Below, piece after piece: positions 27,201-37,479 of a stretch of DNA of 64,000 nt. Numbering within the stretch: position 1 is the stretch's first letter; the number at the start of each line of letters is the position of its first letter. Origin of the DNA: Macrobrachium rosenbergii (lineage: Eukaryota; Arthropoda; Malacostraca; Decapoda; Palaemonidae); assembly GCF_040412425.1 (NCBI RefSeq), contig NC_089783.1, positions 43,544,125 through 43,608,124 of the forward strand, read 5' to 3'. Both the position numbers and the translations under genes were made by a program. The notes beneath the pieces are model-generated. The model was not told the origin of the DNA, made no database searches, and was given only the letters and a program-made list of their open reading frames with translations.

Positions 27201-30200
27201 GCATGGACCCATGCCAATAATAGGGTAAAGACTCTTGTGAACACTTGTGGAGCTGTTGTCAATCTGAAGCAAAGGACCTTGAACCGGAACACTTGCTCCC
27301 CAAGACTGAAGCAGAGGAATTTCCTGGACAAAGGGTGGATAGGGATCTGAAAGTAGGTGTCTGCCTAGTCTATGGTTAACATGAAGTCGTCATCCCTTAT
27401 GGCTGCTAAGACTGTGCGGGGAGTCTCCATTCTGAACTTCGTCTTTCTGACGAAAAGGTTCAGAGTTGAGAGATCTATCACTGGTCTCCAATTGCCAAGG
27501 CTTTCGGTACCAGGAAAACTCGACAGTAGAACCCCGGAGGAGGACGAACTACCTTTTCCACCACCCCTTTGTCCATCATCTTCCTCATTTCCTCTTGTAG
27601 AGCTTGGTGCTTCGGAGAGCCTTGGGTCTTGGGTGTAAATCAGGTGCAGGAGAGGTTGATCGGAGAGAGGAGGAGGGAAGTCAAAGGAAGTAGATACCCT
27701 ACCCAAAGGACATCTACTACCCATAGTTCCGCTCCGTGCATCTGCCACGTAGCCCAGTGGCTCACCAGGCATCCCCCCACCAGTGACAACGGGTGGGGGG
27801 TGGTGCCCAATCTATCGATGTCCTCCCCTGTCCTTGCCCCTACTCCCCCTCCCTGGTTTCAAAGGATGAGATTGAAAGGGACATTGCTGAGGCTGCTTCC
27901 TTGGTGCTGGAGTCAGCTGAGAAACCTTGGTCGAAGCCGCAGGTCTTGTAGACTCTTTGGGAGGAGACTGCCTATTCTGTCTTGGAGCGGAAGGGCGAGA
28001 CTGAAGGAGGAATATCCCCTCCCAAGAGAGACGGGGTACCATGATACATTAAATCACCTTGACCAACTCCCGATGCTTCCAAAGACGAATCAATGGAAGA
28101 AAATGAAGGAGAAAAGGCATCAGTGGATGATGAAGCAGATGGAATAGGCCTGGAAGAAGGGGGAGTAGAAGCGTCCACTTGAGGAGGAGGAAATCCTTCC
28201 CAAGATGGAAGCTTCGACTTCCTTTCGTGTTCCCTCTTCTTGTAGAGCTTCTTCCACTGCACAGCAGGCCAGGAATGACATCCTGGGGATGGACTGGTGA
28301 CATTACAAAAATTAGAACTGCACCTACTGCAAGAAGAATGGGGATCTATCTCTGAAGAAACCAGGAAGCTGGAACATAGAAACCCTCGCACACCGGGACA
28401 CATCGTTGGCGCTCACAGGGCTTCTTAGATTGATTAGTGGAAAGCATGATAACACCAAAAACACCCACAGACACCCAAAAACACAACACAACGGGTAGGA
28501 AGGTATCACAGTCTTAGGACAAAAACCAGCTTGGGGAAGGGAGAGCAAAAGTGAACATCCACTCTTCAAGGTGGTTGAAGAAAGACTGAATGAGTCATGA
28601 GGTTCCAGCTGGGTCTCTGACCAGCTTCCACCTCATCTGCATATCAGATGCCAGAGATTCCTTGCATGTACGATTTTTTATTGTTTTTAAACTGGTTTCC
28701 AGCTGGCGCCAGAAGATTTATCCTAATGTTGAGACCGAAGGTTTGTTCCGCGTATGAACAACTTACAGTTTATAAAAGAATTTCAAGTTTAAAGCTAAGA
28801 TAACAAAAAATAATTTATTTAACCTTCAGTAGACCACTGTAATACTACATATAATTATTATTTCTTTTTCAAAATTATTTTCTTTGTGCTTTTATCAAAA
28901 TTTGGGGTTTCCAGCTGTACCAAGATCTCGCAAGAGGTTGATTGAGCTTCTTGCAAAAACTGGCTTAGATGATCCAGACCCAAAACTGGCTTCTGCTCAT
29001 GCCAGAGCAGAGAGGGAATGGCAGCTACGATTTCTGTTAAGTCCTGTAGAAATTTTACCTACAGAAGATGGCCAAGCTGTAGCGGGTATAAAGTTAGCCA
29101 AAAACAGGTTTGTCAACCATTTGAATGATTTTGTTTGTTAGTAAAATTCAACATGAATAAAAGTAGTCACTTCACAAAAACATTACTCTTTTCTCTGTCT
29201 TTCTCACTTGTTTAAAGTATAGTACAACTGATAATCAAAACTAATGCAGTGAAGTGAAGCTGATGAAAAGATGTGATAGTCTTAAATACTAAAATTTATT
29301 AAGCAAAGTAAGAAATGATACAGTGCTTTATTTTAATATTGCACAATAATGCTGCATCTCAAATAAACAGAATTACATTAACAGTCACTGTATTACTGTT
29401 ATAATGTTTTTTAGGTAGATGATTCAAAAGTCTTAATTCTTCTTTGACTTTGACCAGCTGCTTACAGATTTTAATTTTTCAGGTTAGAAGGTGAGGGGCT
29501 AAACCAAAGAGCTGTGCAAACTGAAGAACATGAAGTCTTGGAATGCGGTCTTATTCTCCGAAGTATTGGTTACAAGGGTGTTAGTATTGACCCATCTCTG
29601 CCCTTTGATGAAAAAACCGGAACCATAGCCAATGAAAATGGAAAAGTTGTTGGCCAGAAAGGTATTTTCAGTAATGTTTTGACTTAGTTTGGCACACTGC
29701 ACCAAGAAGCTGTTAATGTTTTCATCCCCTTATTATCTCTTGAAACTTTGATGATTGCTTTCTTTACAACTATCTTCAATATTATCATTGTAAGCTGAGA
29801 GGTCTTGCTGAATTAATCTCACCACTTTTGGAAGGTAATGCTGAGACATGAATTGGTAAATTTCACATTCATAATTCTCATTAGCTTGATGTAAAGACTT
29901 AGATAAAAGATGATCACATTAACAATTTTTTTTGCAATAAGACTTAAAAAAATGAGTTGTTTTCTGGTTAATTATTTTTGCTGGCAAATAGCTGGTGTTG
30001 AAAAGTTTAAGAGAGACAGTAAAATGTCTTAAAAATTTTTAATTAAAAACTCCAAAGTCTAGTTATGTTAATAGCATATTACTGTACTATACTGTAACAA
30101 AAAATTCAGATCTTTGATTCCTAAAACCATTTACTTTGACTAGGTTTGTATGCAAGTGGTTGGATAAGCACTGGACCAATAGGAGTCATTCTTTCAACAA

Positions 30201-32144
30201 TGACAAGTGGATTTAATACAGGCAAGATTATAGTATCTGACATAGAGTCTGGAGAGCTTGATACTTCAGAACCAAAAAGTGGAAAGGTTGAAATCCTTAA
30301 GATGTTAGCTGAGAAAGGTAAGTTCAAAAGTAATGTAAACCCTTCTTCAGAAAATTGGTACCAGCACATTTATTTCTATTAACCCTCACTGGACAGGCAT
30401 GATCATGTGAGGCATAATAATAGCTCTAGAGTGAGGAGCAGACTGCCTCTGGTTAGAATCAATATTTTGCACCATACAGTTTGAATGAATTTTGCAGGAA
30501 AAATGTTCAAATCACTTCAGTGGGCCATAAATGACTTACGGCAACTCTTGCAGCAACACTGGTAGCTCAGTACAGGATAGAGGGAAGTCAGTGTGACTTG
30601 AGATTTCATGGGGGGAATGTACTGCACCTCCCCGACTGCACCTCCCGATCCCAGGACGTTTTTTTTATACATTTGCTCATAAATATACCCAGAGATTGCT
30701 GTTGGTTTTAGTTCTTATCTTTTATGATAGTATGCCAGCTATACTGTAATTGTAATTTTGCAAACTAAAGTGCTGTACAAAGAAATATTGGAGAAAACAT
30801 GCATACTTCACTAAAAGGTACTGCATCATCCCATCTCAGTACATCTCACAAATATTTTACCATAAATATATTCAGAATTTGTTACTGATTTTAGGTCTTG
30901 TCTGTTATAATACTGCATGAGCTGTAATTATAATTTTACAAAATAAAATTTTAAAAATTATTAGGAAAAATCATGTTTAACTTGGTAAAATTAGCATATT
31001 TTTACAAGTGTCTTGGAAAAAGGCCTTCAGAAAATTTTTTTTAATTTTATTTCTTATACCATGTGCATTTACATATCTTCCTCTTGCCTTGTTTTGAGTC
31101 ACATAATTACTCCAGAAGTGTCTCCCTTACCCATAAGAGATCTTGGGTTTGCACTTTCTCAAGTGGTAACTGCATGCCAAACTGTGATTCTTCTGTAATA
31201 GTGAGGCATTTATGTGATTTTTTCAACCTTGAGGTTAATGACAGAGTCGCACATCTCAAGGAATTTTGCATACCAAGGATTTGAACTCATTACATCTGTC
31301 ATTTCTGGACAATTTGTTGGTAAGGCAATTTTCACAGATAGCCAATGATACATGATTATGGTGTTTGTGTTTCCAATATCATCATTCTTATTCCATACTA
31401 AGGATAAAGAATGCCTTCTCTTCCCTGCCAGAATATTTCATCTGTACTTTTAGGGACCGCATCCAAAGGAAGTACTTCTAGATTTTTCCTGTCTAAGAAA
31501 TGAACCATGAAGTAGGAAACCTAATTCCATCACCCTCTGACTCATCCTCATAATGGATTTCTACTAATGTCAAACAGTCATATTATTTGGTCATGAAATT
31601 ACAACTCTGATATCTCTACTCTTTGAATACAATTTCTGTTTGAATATTTTTTCTGGCAGTCACATGCGAATTTCATGCAGAGTTGATGAGCTAGTATCTC
31701 AGGGAATGTGATGCACAAGTGGTTGGACTCAACTCTTGCATCCTATGGTAGCAGTAGGACATAAAATCCATATTTAAGATAAGGTATGGAACTCTCTTTC
31801 TCTCTCTTGCCTTGAAAGCAGGTGGCACAAAGACTGATTTTGATAAGTGTTAGGGACCTGATGCCACATGTGGACTGTAGCATCCAAGACAATATTTTAA
31901 CCATGAAATGGGCCAATTGTACAATGGTTTAGTATTAAAAAAATTTGTAGTTAAATTTTTCAGTCTTTATTCCTGGTTTTATTATTATTATATTATATTA
32001 TGTATTTTTACAGGGTTACTGCCTGTGACTTTTGATGACTGGACTCGTTTAGATGATTATGAAATAAAAGCTGGAACTGACCTTGGAAAACCTCGTGAAA
32101 AAGTCACAGAAGTGAGAAAAATGTTGGATTTGCTCAAAAAATAA
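18284..32144 (+). CDS. FDXR: NADPH:adrenodoxin (ferredoxin) oxidoreductase, mitochondrial; complete nine-exon gene
   Basis: Coding exons: 18284-18291, 21538-21676, 23171-23389, 23710-23925, 25810-26002, 28915-29107, 29483-29661, 30144-30317 and 32014-32144. All introns are GT-AG and all phases match, giving 1452 nt or 483 aa plus stop; the human protein is about 490 aa. The family is a mitochondrial matrix FAD flavoprotein that passes electrons from NADPH to a [2Fe-2S] ferredoxin. It serves mitochondrial P450s (ecdysteroid synthesis in arthropods; the fly orthologue is dare) and Fe-S cluster assembly. Visible motifs: FAD-binding GSGPAGFY (residues 35-42), [19 protein letters not shown] in exon 3, [15 protein letters not shown] in exon 4, the NADP-site [11 protein letters not shown] (174-184), GRRGP (218-222) and the C-terminal flavin-contact GW...GPIGVI (388-398). 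The start gives a basic, Ser/Thr-rich N terminus of about 30 residues without acidic clusters, as expected for a mitochondrial presequence. No lesion was seen. Confidence 0.95.
19258..19396 (+). mobile_element. 5'-truncated tRNA-derived SINE in FDXR intron 1
   Basis: GTGGTTCGGATTCCACAATA through CTAAGATATACTTAACTT matches the 3' two-thirds of the fuller copy at 51530-51816. The tRNA-like head is missing. Confidence 0.8.
19445..20062. repeat. near-perfect foldback with arms of about 300 bp in FDXR intron 1
   Basis: The left arm (19445-19746) and right arm (19753-20062) are reverse complements with few mismatches and a loop of about 6 bp (AACACT). Outer ends: TTGTGCTGAGGAACAATCC against GGACTGTTCCTCAGCGCAA. 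There is no coding content. FDXR pre-mRNA would form a double-stranded stem of about 300 bp here. Confidence 0.95.
20063..21537 (+). other. remainder of FDXR intron 1
   Basis: AT-rich intron with no element or RNA gene recognised. It ends with the TTTCAG acceptor. Confidence 0.5.
21538..21676 (+). CDS. FDXR: FDXR exon 2: presequence and FAD dinucleotide-binding motif
   Basis: The acceptor is TTTCAG at 21532-21537 and the donor is GTGAAAAG. It encodes residues 4-49 (plus one base of codon 3): a basic/serine-rich leader, then [17 protein letters not shown], the first beta strand and Gly-rich loop that bind the FAD ADP moiety. It ends in phase 0. Confidence 0.93.
21677..23170 (+). other. FDXR intron 2
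   Basis: 1.5 kb, AT-rich, without recognisable elements. Confidence 0.6.
23171..23389 (+). CDS. FDXR: FDXR exon 3
   Basis: 73 codons, phase 0 to 0, residues 50-122. It holds the family signature [20 protein letters not shown] followed by DHPEVKN, then NVSIGQDVT, and ends in YHAVVL before the donor GTTAGT. Confidence 0.95.
23710..23925 (+). CDS. FDXR: FDXR exon 4: NADP-binding loop
   Basis: 72 codons, phase 0 to 0, residues 123-194. It contains [20 protein letters not shown] and then [18 protein letters not shown], the second Rossmann Gly-rich loop, which binds NADP. The donor is GTAAGT. Confidence 0.95.
23926..25809 (+). other. FDXR intron 4
   Basis: 1.9 kb. The part from about 24560 to 25170 is less AT-rich than the rest and may be old element debris, but no protein motif could be read. 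Confidence 0.5.
25810..26002 (+). CDS. FDXR: FDXR exon 5
   Basis: Residues 195-258 plus one base of codon 259. [20 protein letters not shown] matches the conserved stretch whose arginines select NADPH over NADH. The acceptor is TTTGCAG and the donor is GTGAGT. Confidence 0.95.
26595..28770 (-). mobile_element. decayed DIRS-like retrotransposon in FDXR intron 5, antisense
   Basis: The ends are inverted repeats. CTTGTGGCGCCAGCTGGAAA (26651) and its flank recur inverted near 28695, with CATTAGGATGAATC against its mirror just outside. On the minus strand, 28403-28240 has a gag-like Cys pattern (CSRC...CHSW). 27500-27330 has the reverse transcriptase [11 protein letters not shown], then [15 protein letters not shown] and YFQIPIHP. 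27110-26990 has [19 protein letters not shown] stop lies between MLTID and YFQIP. RNase H and recombinase are missing. A second copy of the terminal sequence at about 26820-26935 fits the inverted-terminal plus internal-complementary layout of DIRS elements. Confidence 0.85.
28915..29107 (+). CDS. FDXR: FDXR exon 6
   Basis: Residues 260-322, with split codons at both ends. [14 protein letters not shown] joins directly to exon 5 as in other family members, so the 2.9-kb intron holding a DIRS-like element is removed cleanly. It ends KLAKNR before the donor GTTTGT. Confidence 0.93.
29483..29661 (+). CDS. FDXR: FDXR exon 7
   Basis: Residues 324-382, with split codons at both ends. [20 protein letters not shown] and [10 protein letters not shown] match the family. 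The acceptor is TTTTTCAG and the donor is GTATTT. Confidence 0.93.
30144..30317 (+). CDS. FDXR: FDXR exon 8: C-terminal flavin-contact segment
   Basis: Residues 384-440. [20 protein letters not shown] corresponds to the conserved GW-x3-GPTGVI segment that closes the FAD site. The donor is GTAAGT. Confidence 0.93.
30380..31030 (+). repeat. interspersed repeat in FDXR intron 8, inverted copy at 39480-39985
   Basis: Shared words in opposite orientation: GGGGGGAATGTACTGCACCTCC (30610) against a GGAGCTGCAGTACATTCCCCCC-type stretch at 39753, and a TTACAAAATAAAATTTTAAA-type stretch against its mirror near 39640. The family is not identified. Confidence 0.65.
32014..32144 (+). CDS. FDXR: FDXR exon 9, stop codon
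   Basis: Residues 442-483 and TAA. Conserved FDDWTRLD and [10 protein letters not shown] are followed by a short Leu/Lys C terminus that ends at the usual place for the family. Confidence 0.95.
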
Positions 32145-32343
32145 CAATTTAGCAATGCTCAGAGTCCTTTGATTGTCTTAAATTATTTGCGAAGAATTAT
32201 TTCTTAACTTCTTTTTTTTTGACATTTTTCCTAATTCATCAACAGCATTTTTTAGAGATATTAGATATACTTCTAGTTCCTTCAGTTTAAGGACTGTAAT
32301 ACTAATGTTCAACGATTTTATCATATTTGCTGTAAATATTTTT

Positions 32344-32349
32344 ATTAAA
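32344..32349 (+). terminator. ATTAAA polyadenylation signal of FDXR (candidate)
   Basis: ATTAAA, the commonest variant of AATAAA, lies 200 bp past the stop codon in a T-rich 3' region. No canonical AATAAA occurs between the stop and this point. Confidence 0.4.
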
Positions 32350-34070
32350 AATTATGAAAACCAGTTGTATAATTTATCCTCGTTTCATTGACCACATTTT
32401 TTACTAAATTATGAACTAATTACAAATACCTGCACCAGATGAAACTCGATTCCATAGGTACAGTACATAATTTAGAAATGGGTAACAAGCAAGAAACTGA
32501 AAAGCCAGTTTGTTGTGACATTCACTTCTGTCTTACTTTTTCCTTCCTTTTATTCACCCTTTGGAACATTTACTAAATTTATCTATTTACTAACATATTA
32601 TACTAGTCATATAAGAGGTAGTTCCTTTGAATGGAATTGTATCTGGGCATTTTCAAACATAAAGTAAACTTAGTACACTTAACCAGACCAGCTGCTGATG
32701 AGACACAACAGAACAAGTTGACAGGTCCTTCAGGGATGATTGTATTGCAAAAAATACCACTACAATCAGTGATAAATGAATGCCATGTTCATTGACTTCC
32801 TTTATAATGCAAAAATTACAGAAGTTAGACTTCTAGGACTTCACATCAAAACTACTAGGACTTCTTTAAAAATGCACAAGTGAAGAGTTTAAAGGGGTCC
32901 TACAAAGACCTTTAAAAGGCAATGCTTGACAATGGATTCCTTCAAGAATCTAAAATCAGGCCATGAGTCTCAAATGCTTCACAACAGTTCATTGATACAA
33001 TGGTTTCCAAACAGCAATGTAATAATTTGAACACAAGAATTACCTCGGTTACACTCCAAGAAACATGAGAAAATTATTTATATAAGGTTGATTGCCACCA
33101 CACACTTAACTCTCAAAAATTGTGTACTTCCACGTTACTGACGGAGTGCACTCAAGTTACTCCCCCACACATAATTTATGTAACACCTATGTACAGTATT
33201 GGCTTTCTTTACTCAACTTGGCTGTGCTTCTGTGCATGCCTTGTTTATTATCTTTGCTGTGGTTTCATCGACATCAAATTTCTCAACATTGGAAACATAG
33301 GTTGGTAGGGAGTGCTGTCTCAGGTCCTCAAGCTGTAAAAGGAGCAGCAAAGGGCACCTTGAGGAATTAGTCTTTCTTGTTCTGCTTTCCAAACAGCTAT
33401 TGACAGTCATGTCACATGCCCACTTGCCTTAGGCCTATTTAAACAACAGTGAAGGACTAAGGAAATCAGGACGGCCATTGGTCACTTTCGTAAAGAAGGG
33501 CATGTAGGCCCATGTGAGGTATGAGTCCTTGGTTGGATCCAGAGGGTCATCCCATCATAGATGGTATTTAGTCTTTGATGTTATGTCATTGAGCATTTTG
33601 TGGGAGAGAAGGAACCAGTCACCACGTGATAACTGGAGAAAGTCTGCAGGTGTGAGCTGTTTTTGGCTCCAAGTTTCTTGATGACCCATCCACCACAATT
33701 ATTACAGTGGAGGTCCACATCTGTCATCTCTCATTCTTAAGGAATATCTGTGGAAAGAACGTGGGGAAACAATGGAGGTGTTTCTTGAAGGGATTAGAAA
33801 GGGACAGAGAGCAAGACTAAAGGAGTCAGTTGCTGAAGAAGAAAGGCTTTGTTCTCCAAGGGGAATCAACACCTTTTGGTTAATTAAAAAGACTTTGTAG
33901 GGGGATAGTTTTGTCGGTGCACCTCGCAGTGCGCTGTAGGCCTTACTTCAAGTTCTTTGCAGCATCCCTTCGGCCCCTAGCTGCCGCCAAATTGAATTTT
34001 TAAAAACTGTGGTAGGTATTAATTCTTTTTCATCTTCTAGACAATAAATGGTTCCTGTCAGGTTGGAGTT
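32350..34070. other. intergenic DNA 3' of FDXR, no gene seen
   Basis: No conserved coding frame. Open frames of 60-80 codons at about 33.1-33.4 kb have no recognisable content. Confidence 0.4.
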
Positions 34071-34099
34071 GTGTGTGTGTGTGTGTGTGTGTGTGTGTC
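34071..34099. repeat. (GT)n microsatellite
   Basis: Short pure GT run. Confidence 0.95.
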
Positions 34100-34957
34100 T
34101 AGCCAGGGCATGGTTTAGAGATCCTGCCAAAGAGGGAATGGTTGTTCATCGATTGAAAGGCTAAAGTATTGTTACAAATAAAGATAATATAGAGTTCAGA
34201 ATGTGGCAAATTTACTTTTTATTAGTATATCATCTTCAAAGAGCTTCTTTAATTGGATGTGATTTTTGTTTCATAGGTGATAATTTTAGAAAATTATAAA
34301 AAAAAAAACTAATTTTTTGCAAATTCTTATCATCTTGGTATATTTTTTTAACCACTTACAAATGCGAACCGTTTGTCAGTATGTGATTGTATATATATTT
34401 ATATAAATAATAAAGAAGTACGTATTTCAGTTTCCTTCCTGTTATATAAAAGCAATTCTAGTTTGTTTATGAGAAACATTTCCTAATTGTAGTAGGTAGA
34501 TATTATTCTAGAGGGTGCTATATAGATAGCTTAACATTGTGTGTGCATATTGCAGAGTACTTGGCTAAATGTTGCTTCAGGCAATTCTCCTAAATTATCC
34601 TTATTCTAGCGCCTGTCCTATAATGCCATACTAACCAATCCTTTTCCCCATTCCCTCGCTTACTTTAAAGTATTACTAAAGGTCAGTGTAATCTGGTAAG
34701 TCTGTACTATGTACATTCGTTAGTCTATATAATGTTATATTAAATTACCCTATGTAACCACTTACCGGTGTTACTTGAAACCTCTGGTTGCTGTCCAACG
34801 AGTGGCAGCAGACTAATCACCCAGGGGAGCGTGTACTAAGACATAATATATCCCTAACTGTTCCCTTCCACAAAGTGATCAACAGTATCAATATAACCTA
34901 AGTAACCTCGTAAATTTTAAGTAATGCTTGTCGGCCAAGTCATTACACCTACGATAC

Positions 34958-34958
<1 letters not shown>

Positions 34959-34993
<35 letters not shown>
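34959..34993. repeat. (TTA)n microsatellite
   Basis: Pure TTA units. Confidence 0.95.
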
Positions 34994-34994
<1 letters not shown>

Positions 34995-35095
34995 TCGATG
35001 TAATATTGGCTGCTCTAAGAAAGGAGGAACGCATATTAAACGAAGTTAAATATGTCTGTAAATGACTAATCAGTATGCTGTAACTCCCAAGATTA

Positions 35096-35098
<3 letters not shown>

Positions 35099-35178
<80 letters not shown>
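35099..35178. repeat. (AT)n microsatellite
   Basis: About 80 bp of pure AT. Confidence 0.97.
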
Positions 35179-35182
<4 letters not shown>

Positions 35183-37249
35183 GATCATCTCCCCTAAGTT
35201 GATCTCATTTTCCCAGTTTAAATATAAGTGGAATGTGAAAATTATGACTATTGGCAGGACATTCTGACTGAAACAGAAGACTTGATTATTATGTTCCAGA
35301 GGTAATATACTTCAAGGCACGTGGTCTTCACTGACCAAGACCCATGAAAGGATTTTACAAGGATCGGTGGAAAGTGTTCTGTGACCTTGAATGGTGTTTA
35401 GGGTAATTGAGAGGATATCTACCAGCCATTCACATCCTGCAAGATCGCTCATGCGTGGTCAATGAATGTTAGGCATGAGTATGATTCTGGTGTGCTGAAT
35501 CCCTTTCCTTCTCTGATCTATGGAAGTCTCAAACTTGCTTCGGCCAGTTTGGGACACGAAGGCAGTGTTGCCACATTTCCACACCACTGACTTCCACGCT
35601 CGCCTAAATTTTAAATTCATTCCACCTTCAGTAAAACCTAACGTATGTAAAACGATATATGCTTTCCCTCACAGTCTAAAAATAATTTTCCTTAGACTCC
35701 CCTTATTAAGTTAATCAAAATCACTTTTTACATTTATTAAAACAATTTTACATAGATTTAAGTTAAATTAATTAGATGGAAACCTAAAGCTGTCACCTGA
35801 TGTCTGCATTCGGCCTATCAATCAAGACATTCCTCGATCAACTTCTGTTGCTTTATGATTGGCGTAAACAACCATTCTTTGATGGCTCTTTATTCACACA
35901 TTATTACATAAGCATTTATAAATATGCAAATGACCGAGAATATAAGAATATATATAAAAAATAATATATCTGACCACAATAAACCCCTGAGTGTGGAAAT
36001 TTTTTCCATAGTGCGAGAGACGTAAAATGAAGACCCCACTTCTGCACCCCATTTATCTTGTGCATCAAAACTTCCACACTGAAGGCCACATTTCCACGTT
36101 TCGGCATCATTGCACGAGGAATCACTGCCACCACCGGACAGGAGTTCTAGCATGACAGACTGAATTGCTTAAATATCATCACGGTAGCTAAGCTTGGCAG
36201 ATCGTTACTTTCGCTAAGATGACCTTCAGTTGAGAACATCAAATAAGTTCTTAAAAATATAAATACTAATTTGCTTTCATCATGGACCTAAATCAATGGA
36301 TAGAATTCACGTTATTTTCTGTGCTACAACAGCACATGATGGTAAAAATACCAGATAGCAAAAGAATATTGACGCATGAGTTCAAACAATGGCCTCTAAG
36401 AAATACATTTAACACAAGTGAAAGACATGATGATCTCAATCCAGCAACTGAATTGAGTTGATCGCGAACATTAGTAGAGAAATCTATAAAAGGATACAAC
36501 TAAGGATACTGTGACTACCAGTTAAATAGGATATAATAAATACAATACTGATTTGTATTACATGCGAGAACTTCAGCAAGATCTCGCGTAAGTTACTGCG
36601 CTAGTTTTGTGTTTACAGGTACAGTACCACTTTATCATTGCCATTTAATTCACTTGAGTCTAGAAGAGCCAGTTAGATCAGCACATTTGGGATGATGATT
36701 TTCAAAATACGTTGAACGTTTTACACTTTCCTCTTTAAAATAACTGTTCGTCTATGAAAAAAGTCGCATTTTACCGTGTGTTTTGAACAGCGATCGTTTG
36801 TCCTTTATCCATAACCTCTTTTGCCGAATAGCAGTCAATCAGAAGGTTGTAAAAGAACTTGAAACAGTTCCGTTCATTCCAGACTTTCTGGAAACTTCTC
36901 AGTCTCCAGCTCCCGGAATGCAAATGCATGGAATAGATAACCGCTAGTAGTTCTTATTTTTTGTTTTAAAATAGATCTTTGTTTTAAAATATATAAATAT
37001 ATATCGTTTAAGCTATAAATTTTTATGCCTTAACGTTATATTAAAATTTCCTCGGCAAAGAAGGCCGAGATATACCGACATTATCACTAACCACATTTTT
37101 CGGCTGTGGTGGCAAATTAAAGAGAAATCAAGTAAATATATCATAGATGTACGTTATATTAGTATAGGAATTCATTGCTGACGTTTTAATCAGAAAAAAA
37201 TCTTGATCTACAATACATTTTGCAAAAATTATCAGCATCGAACCGACGT
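35179..37249. other. intergenic DNA, one weak minus-strand frame
   Basis: A minus-strand frame at 36153-35890 (87 codons, ending in a hydrophobic stretch) starts in less AT-rich sequence. It resembles nothing I recognise, and no donor or partner exon could be set. Confidence 0.25.
36896..36908. promoter_or_regulatory. heat-shock-element-like TTCTGGAAACTTC
   Basis: Matches TTCnnGAAnnTTC exactly, with more nTTCn/nGAAn units just upstream (36856-36889). It lies about 400 bp before the CG-rich patch. Chance occurrence in AT-rich DNA is quite possible. Confidence 0.2.
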
Positions 37250-37463
37250 TTGTTTTCATTTTCTTATGGTTCTATTTGACAACACGTTGCGCGCACTGCG
37301 TGACAATTCCAGAGCCTCTCTACGGTTGTTACCGAGTTATACGAAAGAAAATACGGAAGATTTAGTATTACTGCCTTTCGTGATATAGTGCGTACATTGT
37401 TACGTTAAAGACCTGACTGTTGGAAGTGATATATCCTAAATATCTGCTAGTTCCTGGCATCTG
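37250..37463 (+). promoter_or_regulatory. possible RRN3 promoter and noncoding first exon
   Basis: A locally CG-rich patch (ACGTTGCGCGCACTGCGTGAC near 37283-37303) is followed by a candidate donor, GCATCT|GTAAGT, near 37463. It is the nearest plausible start upstream of the 5'-UTR-containing exon at 41330. The link rests only on position and composition. Confidence 0.2.
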
Positions 37464-37479
37464 TAAGTTCAGACACCTC

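Noticed and set aside
26910..27272. 120-codon minus-strand frame as a gene
   Set aside because: Shadow frame over the reverse-transcriptase remnant of a DIRS-like element.
27569..28147. 192-codon + strand frame
   Set aside because: Antisense of the gag/RT part of the DIRS-like element.
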